DNA of 64,000 nucleotides from Mycolicibacterium sp. TY81 (GTDB lineage Bacteria; Actinomycetota; Actinomycetes; Mycobacteriales; Mycobacteriaceae). The stretch's first letter is position 1, and each line of letters begins with the position of its first letter. The stretch lies in contig NZ_AP023362.1 of assembly GCF_018326285.1 (NCBI RefSeq), positions 4,402,001 to 4,466,000 of the forward strand, read 5' to 3'. The translations under genes were made by a program, and so were the position numbers. Shown one piece after another: positions 29,366-40,189 of the stretch. The notes beneath the pieces are model-generated. The model was not told the DNA's origin. It did not search any database and saw only the letters and a program-made list of their open reading frames with translations.

Positions 29366-29736
29366 CCTCGGCCGCCCCGCCTCGACCGGCGCGCCACGAC
29401 CGCAACGTCCTTGAACGTCAACGGGATCGGCGCGCTGGGCTTGTGCAGCACCACCTCGACGGCATGGACACGCTGGTCGGTCATCACCGAGTCGGCGATC
29501 TCGGCCGACACCGTCTCGATCAGATTGCGCGGCGGCCCGGCGATGATGTCGGCGGCCTGCTGCGCCAGCTTGCCGTAGTCCAGAGTGTCCGACAGCTCGT
29601 CGCTCAGCGCGGCGGCGGCCAGGTCGATCCACACCGTGATGTCGACGACGAAGTCCTGGCCGTCCTCGCGTTCATGGTCGAAGACGCCGTGATTCCCGCG
29701 AACGGTCAAGCCGCGCAATTCGATTCGATCAGCCAT
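29362..29736 (-). CDS. folB: Dihydroneopterin aldolase
   Basis: This 124-residue protein begins [22 protein letters not shown], the dihydroneopterin aldolase N-terminus with its active-site region. It also has [21 protein letters not shown] with the conserved lysine. It forms the pterin product used by FolK. Its ATG overlaps the folP stop by 8 nt and its stop overlaps folK by 4 nt. Confidence 0.95.
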   Translation of the reverse strand: MADRIELRGLTVRGNHGVFDHEREDGQDFVVDITVWIDLAAAALSDELSDTLDYGKLAQQAADIIAGPPRNLIETVSAEIADSVMTDQRVHAVEVVLHKPSAPIPLTFKDVAVVARRSRRGGRG

Positions 29737-30547
29737 GCCAGGCCTGCACCACCTTCACCGCATCCACCGACGCCTGCACATCATGCACCCGCACTCCCCA
29801 CGCGCCCTGCTGCGCCGCCAGCGCCGAGATCACCGCGGTGGCCGTCTCCCGGCCGTCGGGCTCGCGCGGCGTGCCGTCGGCATCCGCCAGCAGGGTGCCA
29901 AGGAACCGCTTGCGCGACGCCCCGACCAGCACCGGGATACCGGTGGCCACGAACTCGGGCAGCGCCCGCAGCAGCGCCCAATTGTGCTGCGCCGACTTGG
30001 CGAAACCCAGGCCCGGATCGATGATCAGGTTGCCCGGCTCCACGCCCGCAGCCACCGCATCGTCGACCGCGGTGAGCAGTTCGGCCCGGACATCGGCCAC
30101 GACGTCGGAGTACTCCGGAATCCGGTGCGGCTGCGCGGCGTCGACCTCGCGCCAGTGCATCAGCACCCACGGCACCCGCGCGCCCGCCAGCAGCGGGGCC
30201 ATGTTCGGGTCGGCCCGGCCACCCGACACGTCGTTGACGATGTGCACGCCGCATTCCAGCGCGGCCTCGGCCACGTCGGCGTGCATGGTGTCGACGCTGA
30301 CCGTGATGCCTTGTGCCACAAGCTCTCTGATCACCGGCAGGACGCGGCCGCGTTCGACCTCGGGATCCAGCCGGGCCGCGCCGGGCCGCGTGGATTCCCC
30401 GCCGACGTCGATGATCTGCGCTCCCTGCGCCGCCAGCTCCAGACCGTGCTCGATGGCGCGGTCGTGGTCGAGGAAGCGGCCGCCGTCGGAGAACGAGTCG
30501 GCGGTGACGTTGACCACGCCCATCACGCGCGTGCGGACGGGGTTCAC
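29729..30547 (-). CDS. folP: Dihydropteroate synthase
   Basis: This 272-residue TIM barrel joins the pterin to para-aminobenzoate and is the sulfonamide target. Motifs include [17 protein letters not shown] near the N-terminus, [23 protein letters not shown] and [10 protein letters not shown]. The GTG at 30547 overlaps the folE stop as GTGA. The frame continues upstream but would run through folE. It corresponds to folP1 of M. tuberculosis. Confidence 0.95.
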   Translation of the reverse strand: MNPVRTRVMGVVNVTADSFSDGGRFLDHDRAIEHGLELAAQGAQIIDVGGESTRPGAARLDPEVERGRVLPVIRELVAQGITVSVDTMHADVAEAALECGVHIVNDVSGGRADPNMAPLLAGARVPWVLMHWREVDAAQPHRIPEYSDVVADVRAELLTAVDDAVAAGVEPGNLIIDPGLGFAKSAQHNWALLRALPEFVATGIPVLVGASRKRFLGTLLADADGTPREPDGRETATAVISALAAQQGAWGVRVHDVQASVDAVKVVQAWHG

Positions 30548-31152
30548 TTCCGCAGGATCAGATCCAGCGCCTCGGCTCGCGACGACGCGCAGGTCTTGAA
30601 CTGGCCGCGCACCGCCGAGGTGGTGGTCACCGCGCCGGGCTTGCGGACGCCGCGCATCGCCATGCACAGGTGCTCGGCCTCGACCACCACGATGGCGCCC
30701 TGCGGATTCAGCTTGCGCATCAGCGCGTCGGCGATCTGGCCGGTCAGCCGTTCCTGCACCTGGGGCCGCTTGGCGTACAGGTCGACCAGGCGGGCGATCT
30801 TCGACAGTCCCGTCACCCGGCCGTCCTCACCCGGGATGTAGCCGACATGCGCGACGCCGTGGAACGACACCAGGTGGTGCTCGCAGGTCGAATACATCGG
30901 GATGTCCTTGACCAGCACCAGCTCGTCGTGCCCCTCGTCGAACGTGGTGTCGAGCACCGAGTCGGGGTCGGTGTACAGCCCGCCGAAAATCTCTTCGAAG
31001 GCGCGCGCGACGCGGCCGGGGGTGTCCCGGAGCCCGTCCCGGTCCGGGTCCTCGCCCACGGCGAGCAGCAGCTCACGCACTGCTGCCTCGGCTCGATCGT
31101 GATCGAACTTCGGCGGGGTGAGCCTGGCCGAATGGATCTGCGACCGCGTCAT
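30544..31152 (-). CDS. folE: GTP cyclohydrolase I
   Basis: This 202-residue enzyme makes dihydroneopterin triphosphate from GTP, the first pterin step. The zinc-site block [14 protein letters not shown] and the later [16 protein letters not shown] (second zinc cysteine) are intact. It begins 8 nt after the ftsH stop, so the series ftsH-folE-folP-folB-folK-DUF3180 is almost gapless. Confidence 0.96.
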   Translation of the reverse strand: MTRSQIHSARLTPPKFDHDRAEAAVRELLLAVGEDPDRDGLRDTPGRVARAFEEIFGGLYTDPDSVLDTTFDEGHDELVLVKDIPMYSTCEHHLVSFHGVAHVGYIPGEDGRVTGLSKIARLVDLYAKRPQVQERLTGQIADALMRKLNPQGAIVVVEAEHLCMAMRGVRKPGAVTTTSAVRGQFKTCASSRAEALDLILRK

Positions 31153-31160
31153 CTATGCGC

Positions 31161-33425
31161 CTACTCGTCGTTGGGTTTGGCAGGCGGCGGCGCCGGCTGC
31201 TGCGGGTACGGCTGGTAGCCCTGCGACGGACCGGGTTGTCCCCAGCCCGGCTGCGGGTACCACTGGCCCGGCTGGGCGTGGTGGCCGTGGCCGTGCTGCT
31301 GCGGTCCCTGGGGCGGCCAGCCCGGGGCCTGCCAGCCCGCGGGTGCGCCGTAATTCGGCTGGGTCTGCCCGTGCTGGGGCTGGCCGTTCGGCGCGGCGTG
31401 CGCGCCGTTGGTGCCGTTCACGCCGGATCCGGCGGCGGCCTGGCTGGCCGCGGCGATGGCCGCCTTGAACGCCGGCTCCTTGACGGGCGGGGGCCACGGC
31501 TCGCCGCGCTCGATGGCCAGCTCGCCGGGCGTCTTGATGGGCGGCTTCTCCGACGGAATCCGGCCACCGAAGTCGTCGAACAGCGTCAGGCGGGGCCGCT
31601 TCTCGACGTCGGCCAGGATGCGCTCCAGGTCGGGCCGGTGCAGCGTCTCCTTCTCGAGCAGCTCGCCGGCCAGGGCGTCCAGCTGGTCGCGGTACTGCGT
31701 CAGCACGTCCCACGCCTCGGTGTGCGCGGCCTCGATGAGCTTGCGCACCTCGTCGTCGATGTCGCGGGCGACCTCGTGGCCGAAGTCAGCCTGGGTGCCC
31801 ATGGTGCGGCCCAAGAAGGGATCACCGTGCTCGGTGCCGTACCGGACGGCGCCCAGCTTGGCGCTCATGCCGAACTCGGTGACCATGGCGCGGGCGATCT
31901 TGGTGGCGTTCTCGATGTCGGACACCGCGCCGGTCGTGGGCTCACGGAAGATCAGCTCCTCGGCGGCCCGGCCGCCGATGGCCATGACCAGCCGCGCGAT
32001 GAGCTCGGAGCGGGTCTGCATGCCCTTGTCGTCCTCGGGGACGGCGACGGCGTGCCCACCGGTGCGGCCGCGGGCCAGGATCGTCACCTTGTACACCGGG
32101 TCCAGGTGCGGCATGGCCCAGCCGGCCAGCGTGTGCCCGGCCTCGTGGTACGCGGTGATCTTCTTTTCCAGCTCGCTGATGATGCGGCCCTTGCGGCGCG
32201 GACCACCGACGACACGGTCGACGGCTTCCTCCAGCGCCGGGCCGGTGATCACGGTGGCGTTCTCGCGGGCGGTCAGCAGCGCGGCCTCGTTGATGACGTT
32301 GGCCAGGTCGGCGCCGGACATGCCGACGGTGCGCTTGGCCAGGCCGTCGAGGTCGGCGTCGGGGGCGATGGGCTTGCCGGCCGAGTGCACCCGCAGCACG
32401 GCCTTGCGGCCGGCCAGGTCGGGTGCCGAGACCGGAATCTGCCGGTCGAAGCGGCCGGGGCGCAGCAGGGCCGGGTCGAGGATGTCGGGCCGGTTGGTGG
32501 CGGCGATCAGGATGACGCCCTGGCGGTCGCCGAAGCCGTCCATCTCGACCAGCAGCTGGTTCAGCGTCTGCTCGCGCTCGTCGTGGCCACCGCCCAGGCC
32601 GGCGCCGCGCTGGCGGCCGACGGCGTCGATCTCGTCGACGAAGATGATGCACGGGCTGTTCTGCTTGGCCTGCTCGAACAGGTCACGCACGCGGGAGGCG
32701 CCCACACCGACGAACATCTCGACGAAGTCCGAACCGGAAATCGTGAAGAACGGAACCCCGGCCTCACCGGCGACCGCGCGGGCCAGCAGCGTCTTACCCG
32801 TTCCCGGCGGGCCGTACAGCAGCACGCCCTTGGGGATCTTGGCGCCGAGGGCCTGGTAGCGGCTCGGGTTCTGCAGGAAGTCCTTGATCTCGTAGAGCTC
32901 TTCGACGGCCTCGTCGACACCCGCGACGTCGGCGAACGTCGTCTTCGGCATGTCCTTGCCGAGCATCTTGGCGCGCGACTTGCCGAAGCCGAAGCCCATG
33001 CGGCCGCCGCCCTGCATGCGGGAGAACATGAAGAACAGGCCGACGAGCAGCAGCAGCGGCAGCAGGTAGATCAGCAGCGAGCTGAGGATGCTGCCCTGGT
33101 TGACGACGGTCTTGGTCTTGACGTTCTTGCCGTTGAGCGCATCGAACAGCGGCACCGCATAGCCCGTCGGGAACGACGTGATGATCTTGTTGCTGTTGTC
33201 GGTGTCGGCGCTGACGCTCTTCAGGTCCAGCCGGACCTGCTGTTCGCGATCGTCGATCTGGGCGCCGGTGACGTTCCCGGCGTTGATCTGGGCGACCGCG
33301 ACAGACGTGTCGACCTGGTGATAACCGCGCGTGTCATCACTGAAATAGAAGAAAGACCAACCCAGCAGCAACACGACCGCGACGACGGTCAGGGTGCGGA
33401 TGACGTTTTTTCGCTTCATCGACAT
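31161..33425 (-). CDS. ftsH: FtsH, membrane-bound ATP-dependent zinc metalloprotease
   Basis: This is a 754-residue protein. An N-terminal span ([19 protein letters not shown]), an extracytoplasmic domain (30-110) and a second span ([20 protein letters not shown]) are followed by the AAA+ domain with GPPGTGKT (205-212). The protease domain has HEAGH. The last 90 residues are rich in Pro, Gln and Gly, a mycobacterial extension. FtsH degrades membrane and short-lived cytosolic proteins. The start is ATG 33425 or ATG 33419. It is divergent from ephA across 123 bp that should hold both promoters. Confidence 0.96.
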   Translation of the reverse strand: MSMKRKNVIRTLTVVAVVLLLGWSFFYFSDDTRGYHQVDTSVAVAQINAGNVTGAQIDDREQQVRLDLKSVSADTDNSNKIITSFPTGYAVPLFDALNGKNVKTKTVVNQGSILSSLLIYLLPLLLLVGLFFMFSRMQGGGRMGFGFGKSRAKMLGKDMPKTTFADVAGVDEAVEELYEIKDFLQNPSRYQALGAKIPKGVLLYGPPGTGKTLLARAVAGEAGVPFFTISGSDFVEMFVGVGASRVRDLFEQAKQNSPCIIFVDEIDAVGRQRGAGLGGGHDEREQTLNQLLVEMDGFGDRQGVILIAATNRPDILDPALLRPGRFDRQIPVSAPDLAGRKAVLRVHSAGKPIAPDADLDGLAKRTVGMSGADLANVINEAALLTARENATVITGPALEEAVDRVVGGPRRKGRIISELEKKITAYHEAGHTLAGWAMPHLDPVYKVTILARGRTGGHAVAVPEDDKGMQTRSELIARLVMAIGGRAAEELIFREPTTGAVSDIENATKIARAMVTEFGMSAKLGAVRYGTEHGDPFLGRTMGTQADFGHEVARDIDDEVRKLIEAAHTEAWDVLTQYRDQLDALAGELLEKETLHRPDLERILADVEKRPRLTLFDDFGGRIPSEKPPIKTPGELAIERGEPWPPPVKEPAFKAAIAAASQAAAGSGVNGTNGAHAAPNGQPQHGQTQPNYGAPAGWQAPGWPPQGPQQHGHGHHAQPGQWYPQPGWGQPGPSQGYQPYPQQPAPPPAKPNDE

Positions 33426-33548
33426 ATTTCGGCCGGCGAATACTCGTCGGCCAGGTCCTTCCGATACACAGATGCGGGATAGTTCACAGGTTACCGCTAT
33501 GCAAACGATCGGCAGTTCCCGGAGGGAAACCTGTGCTTTGGTGAAACG

Positions 33549-34472
33549 GTGATGACGTCCACCAAACGGTTAGTCGAGACCAATGGCGTGCAGCTGCAGG
33601 TCACCGAAGCCGGCGACCGCGGCGCACCAGTCGTGGTGCTGGCGCACGGCTTCCCCGAGCTCGCGCACTCCTGGCGGCACCAGATCCCGGCGCTCGCCGC
33701 GGCCGGCTACCACGTACTGGCCCCCGACCAACGCGGCTACGGCTGTTCGTCGCGCCCGGCAGCCATCGAGGACTACGACATCATCCACCTCACCGGGGAC
33801 CTGGCCGGACTGCTCGACGACGTCGGCGCCGAGCGCGCGGTGGTCGTCGGGCACGACTGGGGCTCGCCCGTGGTGTGCAACTTCGCACTGCTGCACCCCG
33901 ACCGGGTGCGGGCGGTCGCCGCGCTGAGTGTGCCGCCGGTGCCGCGGGCATCGGCGCCGCCGACGGAAATCTGGCGCCGGCGGGTCGGCGACAACTACTT
34001 CTACATCCTGTACTTCCAGGAGCCGGGCGTGGCCGACTCGGCACTGGGCCGCGATCCGCGCAGCACGATGCGCCGGATGGTCGCGGAGGAAGGCTTCGCC
34101 GCGCCGCCGGACTCGCTGGCGGACACCCCGCTGCCGCCGCTGCCGGACTGGCTCCCCGAAGACGAATTCGAGACGTACGTCAGGGCTTTCACCGAGAGCG
34201 GTTTCACCGGTCCGCTGAACTGGTACCGCAACTTCGACCGGAACTGGAAGCTGACGGAGACCACCCCCGCCGCGACCATCACGGTGCCGACACTGTTCGT
34301 GGGCGGCACTGCCGATCCGGTCCTGAGCTTCACGCCGCGCGACCGGGTGCGGGACGTCGTCACCGGCGACTACCGCGAGGTCATGATCGACGGCGCCGGG
34401 CACTGGCTGCAGCAGGAACGGCCCGACGAGGTCAACGCCATCCTCATCGACTTCATCGGAGGAGTGAAATGA
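33549..34472 (+). CDS. ephA: Epoxide hydrolase-type alpha/beta hydrolase
   Basis: This 307-residue alpha/beta hydrolase has the oxyanion block [13 protein letters not shown], the nucleophile elbow GHDWGSPV with a catalytic Asp (epoxide hydrolase type, not Ser), and the catalytic His in [14 protein letters not shown]. The cap region contains the YRNFDRNW motif. Order relative to ftsH and the LLM gene matches EphA (Rv3617) of M. tuberculosis, which opens epoxides, possibly of lipid origin. The start is GTG 33549 or ATG 33552. The end overlaps the next gene as ATGA. Confidence 0.88.
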   Translation: MMTSTKRLVETNGVQLQVTEAGDRGAPVVVLAHGFPELAHSWRHQIPALAAAGYHVLAPDQRGYGCSSRPAAIEDYDIIHLTGDLAGLLDDVGAERAVVVGHDWGSPVVCNFALLHPDRVRAVAALSVPPVPRASAPPTEIWRRRVGDNYFYILYFQEPGVADSALGRDPRSTMRRMVAEEGFAAPPDSLADTPLPPLPDWLPEDEFETYVRAFTESGFTGPLNWYRNFDRNWKLTETTPAATITVPTLFVGGTADPVLSFTPRDRVRDVVTGDYREVMIDGAGHWLQQERPDEVNAILIDFIGGVK

Positions 34473-35653
34473 CGGGTCGCCCACTGGATTTCGGGGCCTT
34501 CATCACACCGTTCCACCCGGTCGGCCAATCTCCCACCACCGCACTGGAATACGACCTGGAACGCACCGTCCGGCTGGACCGGCTGGGCTACGACGAGGTC
34601 TGGTACGGCGAACACCATTCCGGCGGGTACGAATTGATCGCCTGCCCCGAGGTTTTCATCGCCACGGCCGCCGAACGCACCAAGAACATCCGATTCGGCA
34701 CCGGCGTGGTGTCGCTGCCGTACCACCACCCGCTGATGGTCGCCGACCGCTGGGTACTGCTCGACCATCTGACCCGCGGCCGGGTGATGTTCGGGACCGG
34801 TCCGGGCGCGCTGCCGTCGGACGCCTACATGATGGGCATCGACCCCGTCGACCAGCGCCGCATGCAGCAGGAATCCCTCGAGGCCATCCTGGCCCTGTTC
34901 CGCGCCGCACCCGACGAGCGCATCACGCGGGAGACCGACTGGTTCACGCTGCGCGACGCCGCGCTGCACATCCGGCCGTACACTTGGCCGTATCCCGAGA
35001 TATCCACGGCGGCAATGGTTTCCCCTTCCGGTCCGCGACTGGCCGGGCAGCTGGGCACGTCGCTGCTGTCGCTGTCGATGTCGGTGCCCGGCGGCTACGC
35101 CGCCCTCGAGACCACGTGGGACCTGGTGTGCGACCAGGCCGCGAAAGCCGGCCGGCCCGAGCCCGACCGGCGCAGCTGGCGGGTGCTGGGCGTCGTGCAC
35201 CTGGCCGACACCCGGGAGCAGGCCATCGAGGACTGCACCTACGGTCTGGAGGATTTCTCGAACTACTTCGGCGCGGCCGGCTTCGTCCCGCTGGGCAGCC
35301 AGACCGGACCGGCGCCGACGTCCCGGCAGTTCGTCGAAGACTATGCGGCCAAAGGCAATTGCTGTATCGGCACGCCCGCCGACTGCATCGGCTACATCCA
35401 GGACATGCTGGACCGGTCCGGCGGCTTCGGCACGTTCCTGATGCTGGGCCACGACTGGGCGCCGCCTGCCGCCACCATGCACTCTTACGAACTGTTCGCC
35501 CGCGAGGTGATCCCCCATTTCAAGGGCCAGCTCACCGCGCCACGCGCCTCGCACGAATGGGCAAAAGGCCTGCGCGACCAGCTGTTCGGCCGGGTTGGCG
35601 AGGCCGTCGGCAACGCGATCGCCGAGCACAACAAAGACGCGTCGGTACGCTGA
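34469..35653 (+). CDS. LLM-class flavin-dependent monooxygenase
   Basis: This is a 394-residue luciferase-like TIM barrel. It has DEVWYGEHHSGGYELIACPEVFIATAAERT and RIRFGTGVVSLPYHHP-type flavin-site blocks, and DHLTRGRVMFGTGPG. It corresponds to Rv3618, annotated as a monooxygenase next to ephA. An oxygenase followed by an epoxide hydrolase suggests sequential action on a lipid or alkene, but this is inference. The ATG at 34469 follows GGAGGAG and overlaps the ephA stop by 4 nt. Confidence 0.9.
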   Translation: MTGRPLDFGAFITPFHPVGQSPTTALEYDLERTVRLDRLGYDEVWYGEHHSGGYELIACPEVFIATAAERTKNIRFGTGVVSLPYHHPLMVADRWVLLDHLTRGRVMFGTGPGALPSDAYMMGIDPVDQRRMQQESLEAILALFRAAPDERITRETDWFTLRDAALHIRPYTWPYPEISTAAMVSPSGPRLAGQLGTSLLSLSMSVPGGYAALETTWDLVCDQAAKAGRPEPDRRSWRVLGVVHLADTREQAIEDCTYGLEDFSNYFGAAGFVPLGSQTGPAPTSRQFVEDYAAKGNCCIGTPADCIGYIQDMLDRSGGFGTFLMLGHDWAPPAATMHSYELFAREVIPHFKGQLTAPRASHEWAKGLRDQLFGRVGEAVGNAIAEHNKDASVR

Positions 35654-35658
35654 CAACC

Positions 35659-36369
35659 ATGCCATTTGCGACCCGACGTACTGCCGCCCTGACCCTCGCC
35701 GGACTTGCGATCGCCACCACCGTCGGCGTCGCCGGCTGCGGTTCCGACGACGCCAAGCCGGAGAGCCGCCAGGTCACAGTCGTCGGCAACGGCAAGGTCC
35801 AGGGCACGCCGGACACCCTGAACGTCACCGCGTCCATCGAGGCGACGGCGCCCGACGTCACCGCCGCCATGAACCAGACCAGCAGCCGTCAGCAGGCCGT
35901 GATCGATGCGCTGTCCGGGGCGGGCATCGACAACAAGGACATCGCCACCAAGCAGGTCGAGCTGCAGCCGGACTACCGCGACGCCGTCATCACCGGATAC
36001 CGGGCCAGCAATACCATCGACATCAAGGTCCGCAAGCTCGACACCGCGTCGCAGGTGCTGGCGAAGATCGTCACCGCGGGCGGTAATGCCACGCGGATCA
36101 GCAACGTCGCCTACTCGATCGACGACGACTCGCAGCTGGTGAAGGACGCCCGCACGCACGCCTTCAACGACGCCAAGGACCGCGCCCAGCAGTACGCCCA
36201 GCTGTCCGGTTTGAGCCTGGGCAAGGTGGTCTCCATCTCCGAGGCCACCGGCGGCACCACCCCGACACCCATGCCGGTCCCGCGGATGGCCATGGCCGAG
36301 GCCGTGCCGCTGTCCCCCGGCCAGCAGACCGTCAGCTTCTCGGTGACGGTGATCTGGGAGCTGGGCTAA
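35659..36369 (+). CDS. lpqG: LpqG-like SIMPL-domain lipoprotein
   Basis: This 236-residue protein has a signal peptide ending in GVAGC (lipid-modified Cys27) and a SIMPL (DUF541) domain beginning QVTVVGNGKVQGTPDTLNVTASIE. SIMPL proteins are envelope proteins of uncertain function that form large oligomers in some bacteria. It corresponds to LpqG (Rv3623), which precedes hpt in M. tuberculosis. It starts 5 nt after the LLM gene and its stop overlaps the convergent molybdoenzyme gene by 4 nt. Confidence 0.9.
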   Translation: MPFATRRTAALTLAGLAIATTVGVAGCGSDDAKPESRQVTVVGNGKVQGTPDTLNVTASIEATAPDVTAAMNQTSSRQQAVIDALSGAGIDNKDIATKQVELQPDYRDAVITGYRASNTIDIKVRKLDTASQVLAKIVTAGGNATRISNVAYSIDDDSQLVKDARTHAFNDAKDRAQQYAQLSGLSLGKVVSISEATGGTTPTPMPVPRMAMAEAVPLSPGQQTVSFSVTVIWELG

Positions 36370-38591
36370 CTCGTCGGAGAAATCGCGGTGATCTCGACGG
36401 GAATCCCGTTCAGCACCGCGGTACCGGACAAGCGGTCCAGATGGGTGCCGTCGTTGAGCTGGTTGACGTTGACGCCCGGGTGGCTGCTCGCGAGTTGCTG
36501 ACCGGTGCCGCCACGGTTGTGTCCCCAACCGTGCGGCAGCGACACCACGCCGCGCCGCATCACATCCGTCACCTCGATGGGGGCCTGCAGTTCGCCGCCC
36601 GGACCCTTGATGATCGCGACGTCGGTGAGGCCCAGATCGGCGGCGTCGTCGGGGTGAATCTGCAGGGTGCACCGGTTGGAGCCACCCGACAGCGCGGGCA
36701 GGTTGTGCATCCAGCTGTTGTTGGAGCGCAGGTGACGCCGGCCGATGAGCAGGAAGCCGCCGGCCGAGCGGCTCAGCGCCTCGCGCAGCCGTGCCACGTC
36801 GGCGACGATGGGCTCGGGCGCGAGTTCGATTCGCCCGCTCGGGGTTCGGAGCACCTCGGGAATCCGCGGCCGCATCGCCCCCAGATCGATGCCGTGCGGG
36901 TGGGCCTTGAGCTTTTCGAGCGTCAGCCCGTCGGGCTTGGTGCCGAACGCGTCACCGTACGGCCCGAGGCGCAGCATCATGTCGAGCCGGCGTTCATAAC
37001 CCGGCCCCGTGGGCAGCATGGCGGTCAGTTTGTCGACATCGCGTCCGGCGACCGGCGAATCGGGGTCCTGCGTCTCCTTGGCCAGCGTCGTGGCGATCAC
37101 CTGCGCGTCGACCAGGGCGGGATCCGCTTGTGCCCCAAGACCGGTCAGGATCAACGCGATACGCGACAGGATTTCGGCCTCGCCCGGCCGGTCGGCCAGC
37201 GGCAGCACCGGCGGCGAGTAGCGCACGTTGTTGCGCACCGCGAGGTTGTTGAGCAGCACGTCGAAATGCGGACTCTGCGAAGGCGGGGGCGGCGGCAGGA
37301 TGACGTCGGCGTGCCGCGTGGTCTCGTTGAGATACGGGTCGACCGACAGCATGAATTCGACGCTGTCCAAGGCCTTGTCGAGCCGGTCGCCGTCCGGCGC
37401 GGACAGCACCGGGTTCCCGGCGATGGTGATCATCGCCTTGATCTGCCCCTCGCCCGCGGTGTCGATCTCCTCGGCGAGCGCGGTGGCCGGCAATTCGGAC
37501 ATCACCTCGGGGTAGCCGGAGACCCGACTGGCCCACCGGCCGGTCCGGAAGCCGCGGCCCGGCTTCGGTGGCCGCGGCGCCGGCACCGCGGCACCCAGCG
37601 GGAACATCACCCCGCCGGGCCGGTCCAGATTGCCGGTGAGGATGTTGATGACGTCGACGAGCCAGCTGCCGATCGTGCCGAATTCGACTGTGGAGGTGCC
37701 GATCCGGCCGTACACGGCCGCCGTCGGCGCCGCCGCGAGCTCACGGGCCAGTTCGCGGATCTCGTCGGCGCCGACTCCGCAGGCCTGTTCGACAGCCTCG
37801 GGCGCGAAGTCGGCGGCCAGCGCGCGGACCTGCTCCACGCCGGTGACGTGCTCGGCGTTCGCCCCGAGATCGACCAGACCTTCGTCGAACAGCACATGCA
37901 CGACGGCGAGCAGCAGCGCCGCGTCGGTCCCGGGGCGCGGCGCCAGATGCCGGTCGGCGAGCTTGGCGGTCTGGGTGCGCGCCGGGTCGATCACCACGAG
38001 CTTGCCGCCGCGCTTCTTCAGCGCCCGCAGCTTGCCGGGGAAATCGGCCGCGGTGGTCACGCTGCCGTTGGACACCAGCGGATTCGCGCCGATGATCACG
38101 AGATGGTCGGTGCGGTCGAGGTCGGGCACGGTGAACGCGCCCGGGCTGCCGAACATCAGGCCCAGCGCAACGTGTTTGGGCATCTGGTCGAGCGTGCTGG
38201 CGCTGAACACCTGGCGGGTGCCCAGGGCTTTGAGGATCAGCGGGGCATACAGCGCACCCGCGATCGTGTGCGCGTTCGGGTTGCCGAGGTAGACCCCGAC
38301 CGATGCCCCACCGTGCGCGGCGATCACCGCGCCGAGCTGATCGGCGACGACGGCGTAGGCCTCGTCCCAGGTGGCCTCGGTCAGTACACCGTCACGACGG
38401 ACGAGCGGGCGGGTCAGCCGGTCGGGATCGTTGTCGAGCTCACCGAAGCTGGCACCCTTGGGGCAGATGAAGCCCGCGCTGAAGACGTCGTCGTGATCAC
38501 CACGTGCGCCCGTGACACGGCCGTCGTCGATGGTGAGGGTCAGGCCGCAGGTGGCTTCGCAGAAGGGGCAGATCCGGAGGGCGGTGTCCAT
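36366..38591 (-). CDS. Molybdopterin oxidoreductase, substrate unknown
   Basis: This 741-residue DMSO-reductase-superfamily enzyme has an N-terminal 4Fe-4S motif, Cys8, Cys11, Cys15 and Cys43 (ICPKG), as in formate dehydrogenase and Nap-type proteins. The molybdopterin-binding region follows, and a C-terminal dinucleotide-binding domain is near FLLIGRRHLRSNNSWMHN and LPHGWGHNRGG. At the position where formate dehydrogenases have Cys or Sec the sequence reads FSASTLDQMPKH, so it is probably not a formate dehydrogenase. No Tat signal is seen, so it should be cytoplasmic. It lies alone between lpqG and hpt. Confidence 0.85.
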   Translation of the reverse strand: MDTALRICPFCEATCGLTLTIDDGRVTGARGDHDDVFSAGFICPKGASFGELDNDPDRLTRPLVRRDGVLTEATWDEAYAVVADQLGAVIAAHGGASVGVYLGNPNAHTIAGALYAPLILKALGTRQVFSASTLDQMPKHVALGLMFGSPGAFTVPDLDRTDHLVIIGANPLVSNGSVTTAADFPGKLRALKKRGGKLVVIDPARTQTAKLADRHLAPRPGTDAALLLAVVHVLFDEGLVDLGANAEHVTGVEQVRALAADFAPEAVEQACGVGADEIRELARELAAAPTAAVYGRIGTSTVEFGTIGSWLVDVINILTGNLDRPGGVMFPLGAAVPAPRPPKPGRGFRTGRWASRVSGYPEVMSELPATALAEEIDTAGEGQIKAMITIAGNPVLSAPDGDRLDKALDSVEFMLSVDPYLNETTRHADVILPPPPPSQSPHFDVLLNNLAVRNNVRYSPPVLPLADRPGEAEILSRIALILTGLGAQADPALVDAQVIATTLAKETQDPDSPVAGRDVDKLTAMLPTGPGYERRLDMMLRLGPYGDAFGTKPDGLTLEKLKAHPHGIDLGAMRPRIPEVLRTPSGRIELAPEPIVADVARLREALSRSAGGFLLIGRRHLRSNNSWMHNLPALSGGSNRCTLQIHPDDAADLGLTDVAIIKGPGGELQAPIEVTDVMRRGVVSLPHGWGHNRGGTGQQLASSHPGVNVNQLNDGTHLDRLSGTAVLNGIPVEITAISPTS

Positions 38592-38610
38592 GCTCCGGAT
38601 TCTGCTCCGA

Positions 38611-39174
38611 CTAGTGCTGTTCGTACGCCTTCGGATCGAGCGTGCCGATGTACGGCAGGTCGCGGTAGCGCTCGTCGTAGTCCAGGCCGTAGCCGACGAC
38701 GAACTCGTCGGGGATGTCGAAGCCGATGTGCGCCACGTCGATGTCGGCGCGCATGGCGTCGGGCTTGCGCAGCAGCGTGCACACGCGCAGCGTGCGCGGG
38801 CCCCGGGTCGCCAGGTTGCGCAGCAGCCACGACAGCGTCAGGCCGGAGTCGATGATGTCTTCGACGATCAGCACGTCGCGGCCGCTGATGTCGCGGTCGA
38901 GGTCCTTGAGGATGCGCACAACGCCCGACGAGGAGGTCGACGACCCGTACGAGCTGACCGCCATGAACTCCAGCTGCGTCGGCAGCGGGATCGCGCGGGC
39001 CAGGTCGGTGACGAACATGACCGCGCCCTTGAGCACCGTGATCAGCAGCAGATCCTGGTCGCCGGAGTCGGCGCGGTAGTCCTCGGCGATGAGCGCGGCC
39101 ATCTCGGCGATGCGCGCCTGAACCTGCTCCTGAGACAGGAGAACCGACTTGATGTCACCCGGATACAGCTCCAC
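38611..39174 (-). CDS. hpt: Hypoxanthine phosphoribosyltransferase
   Basis: This gives 187 residues from GTG 39174 ([12 protein letters not shown]); a TTG at 39210 would add 12. The PRPP-binding motif [15 protein letters not shown], the flexible-loop region [19 protein letters not shown] and the C-terminal [16 protein letters not shown] are those of HPRT. The enzyme salvages hypoxanthine and guanine to nucleotides. Pairing with tilS just upstream is conserved in actinobacteria. Confidence 0.93.
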   Translation of the reverse strand: MELYPGDIKSVLLSQEQVQARIAEMAALIAEDYRADSGDQDLLLITVLKGAVMFVTDLARAIPLPTQLEFMAVSSYGSSTSSSGVVRILKDLDRDISGRDVLIVEDIIDSGLTLSWLLRNLATRGPRTLRVCTLLRKPDAMRADIDVAHIGFDIPDEFVVGYGLDYDERYRDLPYIGTLDPKAYEQH

Positions 39175-39232
39175 GGCAACAGCGTGCCACGTTGCCTCGC
39201 CGAGTACCAAGACCGTCCCATTCGGCGGTCGC

Positions 39233-40189
39233 TCACACGGGCCGGGCGGCGACGGTGAGCAGTCCCGCGCGGCGGGTGACGATCAATCGCTGGTACCGCA
39301 GCGGCGAGCTCACGGCGGCGCCACCCTGCCCGTGCCAGTCCGCCACGAGCGCGTCGACGGCGCGCAGCTGGACGTCGGTGAGCGTGGTGGCGCCGACGCT
39401 CAGCAGCCAGCCGCGGATCACCCGGCGCCGCAGCGCGGCGGGGAGATCCTCGAGCCCGGCGACGGTGAGGCCCTCGCCGTCACGCAGGGCGGCCAGGTGC
39501 CCGGCGGCCAGGGCGTCGAGGGCGTCGTTGTCCTCCCGCAGCGCGGCGGCGGTACGGGCCAGGGCCGGCGCGACGCCGCCGGCGAGCACGTCCTCCAGCA
39601 GTGGCAGCACCTCGGTGCGCAGCCGGACCCGGGTGTAGCGCGGGTCGGTGTTGTGCGGGTCCCGCCAGGGCGTCAGTCCCAGTTCGGCGCAGACCGCTTC
39701 GGTGTCGGCGCGCCGCACCTCCAGCAGGGGCCGTCCCCACGGTGGGTCCCAAACCCGCATGCCGGCAATGGATCTCGGGCCCGAGCCGCGCCCCAGGCCG
39801 AGCAACACCGTCTCGGCCTGGTCGTCGAGGGTGTGCGCGAGGAGCACCGGAGCACCATCGCGGGCGGCGTCCAAGGCCGCGTAGCGCGCCGTGCGGGCCG
39901 CGGCTTCCGGCCCGCCGTCGGTACCGACATCGACGGAGAGCACTTGCGCGTCAACGCAACCCAACTGCCCGGCCTGTGCCGCCGCAGTGGCGGCCACGTC
40001 GGCCGATCCGGTTTGCAGGCCGTGGTCGACGATCAGCGCGACGGTCGGTTTGAGGGCGGCCGCGACGGCGGTCAGCGCCAGCGAGTCAGCGCCACCGGAG
40101 AGCCCGACGCACCACCGGTCGGCCGGGTGCCGGCGCGCGAAGGCGGTGACAGCCGCGCGCAGCGGGGTCAGAGCACTCGATCGATCCAT
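39233..40189 (-). CDS. tilS: tRNA(Ile)-lysidine synthetase
   Basis: This 318-residue N-type ATP pyrophosphatase has the P-loop SGGADS at 31-36. It has the [19 protein letters not shown] block typical of TilS. It converts the CAU anticodon wobble cytidine of tRNA-Ile2 to lysidine, an essential modification. It lacks the longer C-terminal domain of E. coli TilS, as is normal in mycobacteria. Its start overlaps the metalloprotease gene by 22 nt. Confidence 0.94.
   Translation of the reverse strand: MDRSSALTPLRAAVTAFARRHPADRWCVGLSGGADSLALTAVAAALKPTVALIVDHGLQTGSADVAATAAAQAGQLGCVDAQVLSVDVGTDGGPEAAARTARYAALDAARDGAPVLLAHTLDDQAETVLLGLGRGSGPRSIAGMRVWDPPWGRPLLEVRRADTEAVCAELGLTPWRDPHNTDPRYTRVRLRTEVLPLLEDVLAGGVAPALARTAAALREDNDALDALAAGHLAALRDGEGLTVAGLEDLPAALRRRVIRGWLLSVGATTLTDVQLRAVDALVADWHGQGGAAVSSPLRYQRLIVTRRAGLLTVAARPV

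Noticed and set aside
31155..33482. 775-codon plus-strand open frame over ftsH
   Set aside because: It mirrors ftsH; the AAA+ and HEAGH motifs on the minus strand settle the coding strand.
36366..38591. Selenocysteine formate dehydrogenase
   Set aside because: There is no in-frame UGA and no Cys at the active-site position; the local sequence has Ser, Thr and Asp instead.
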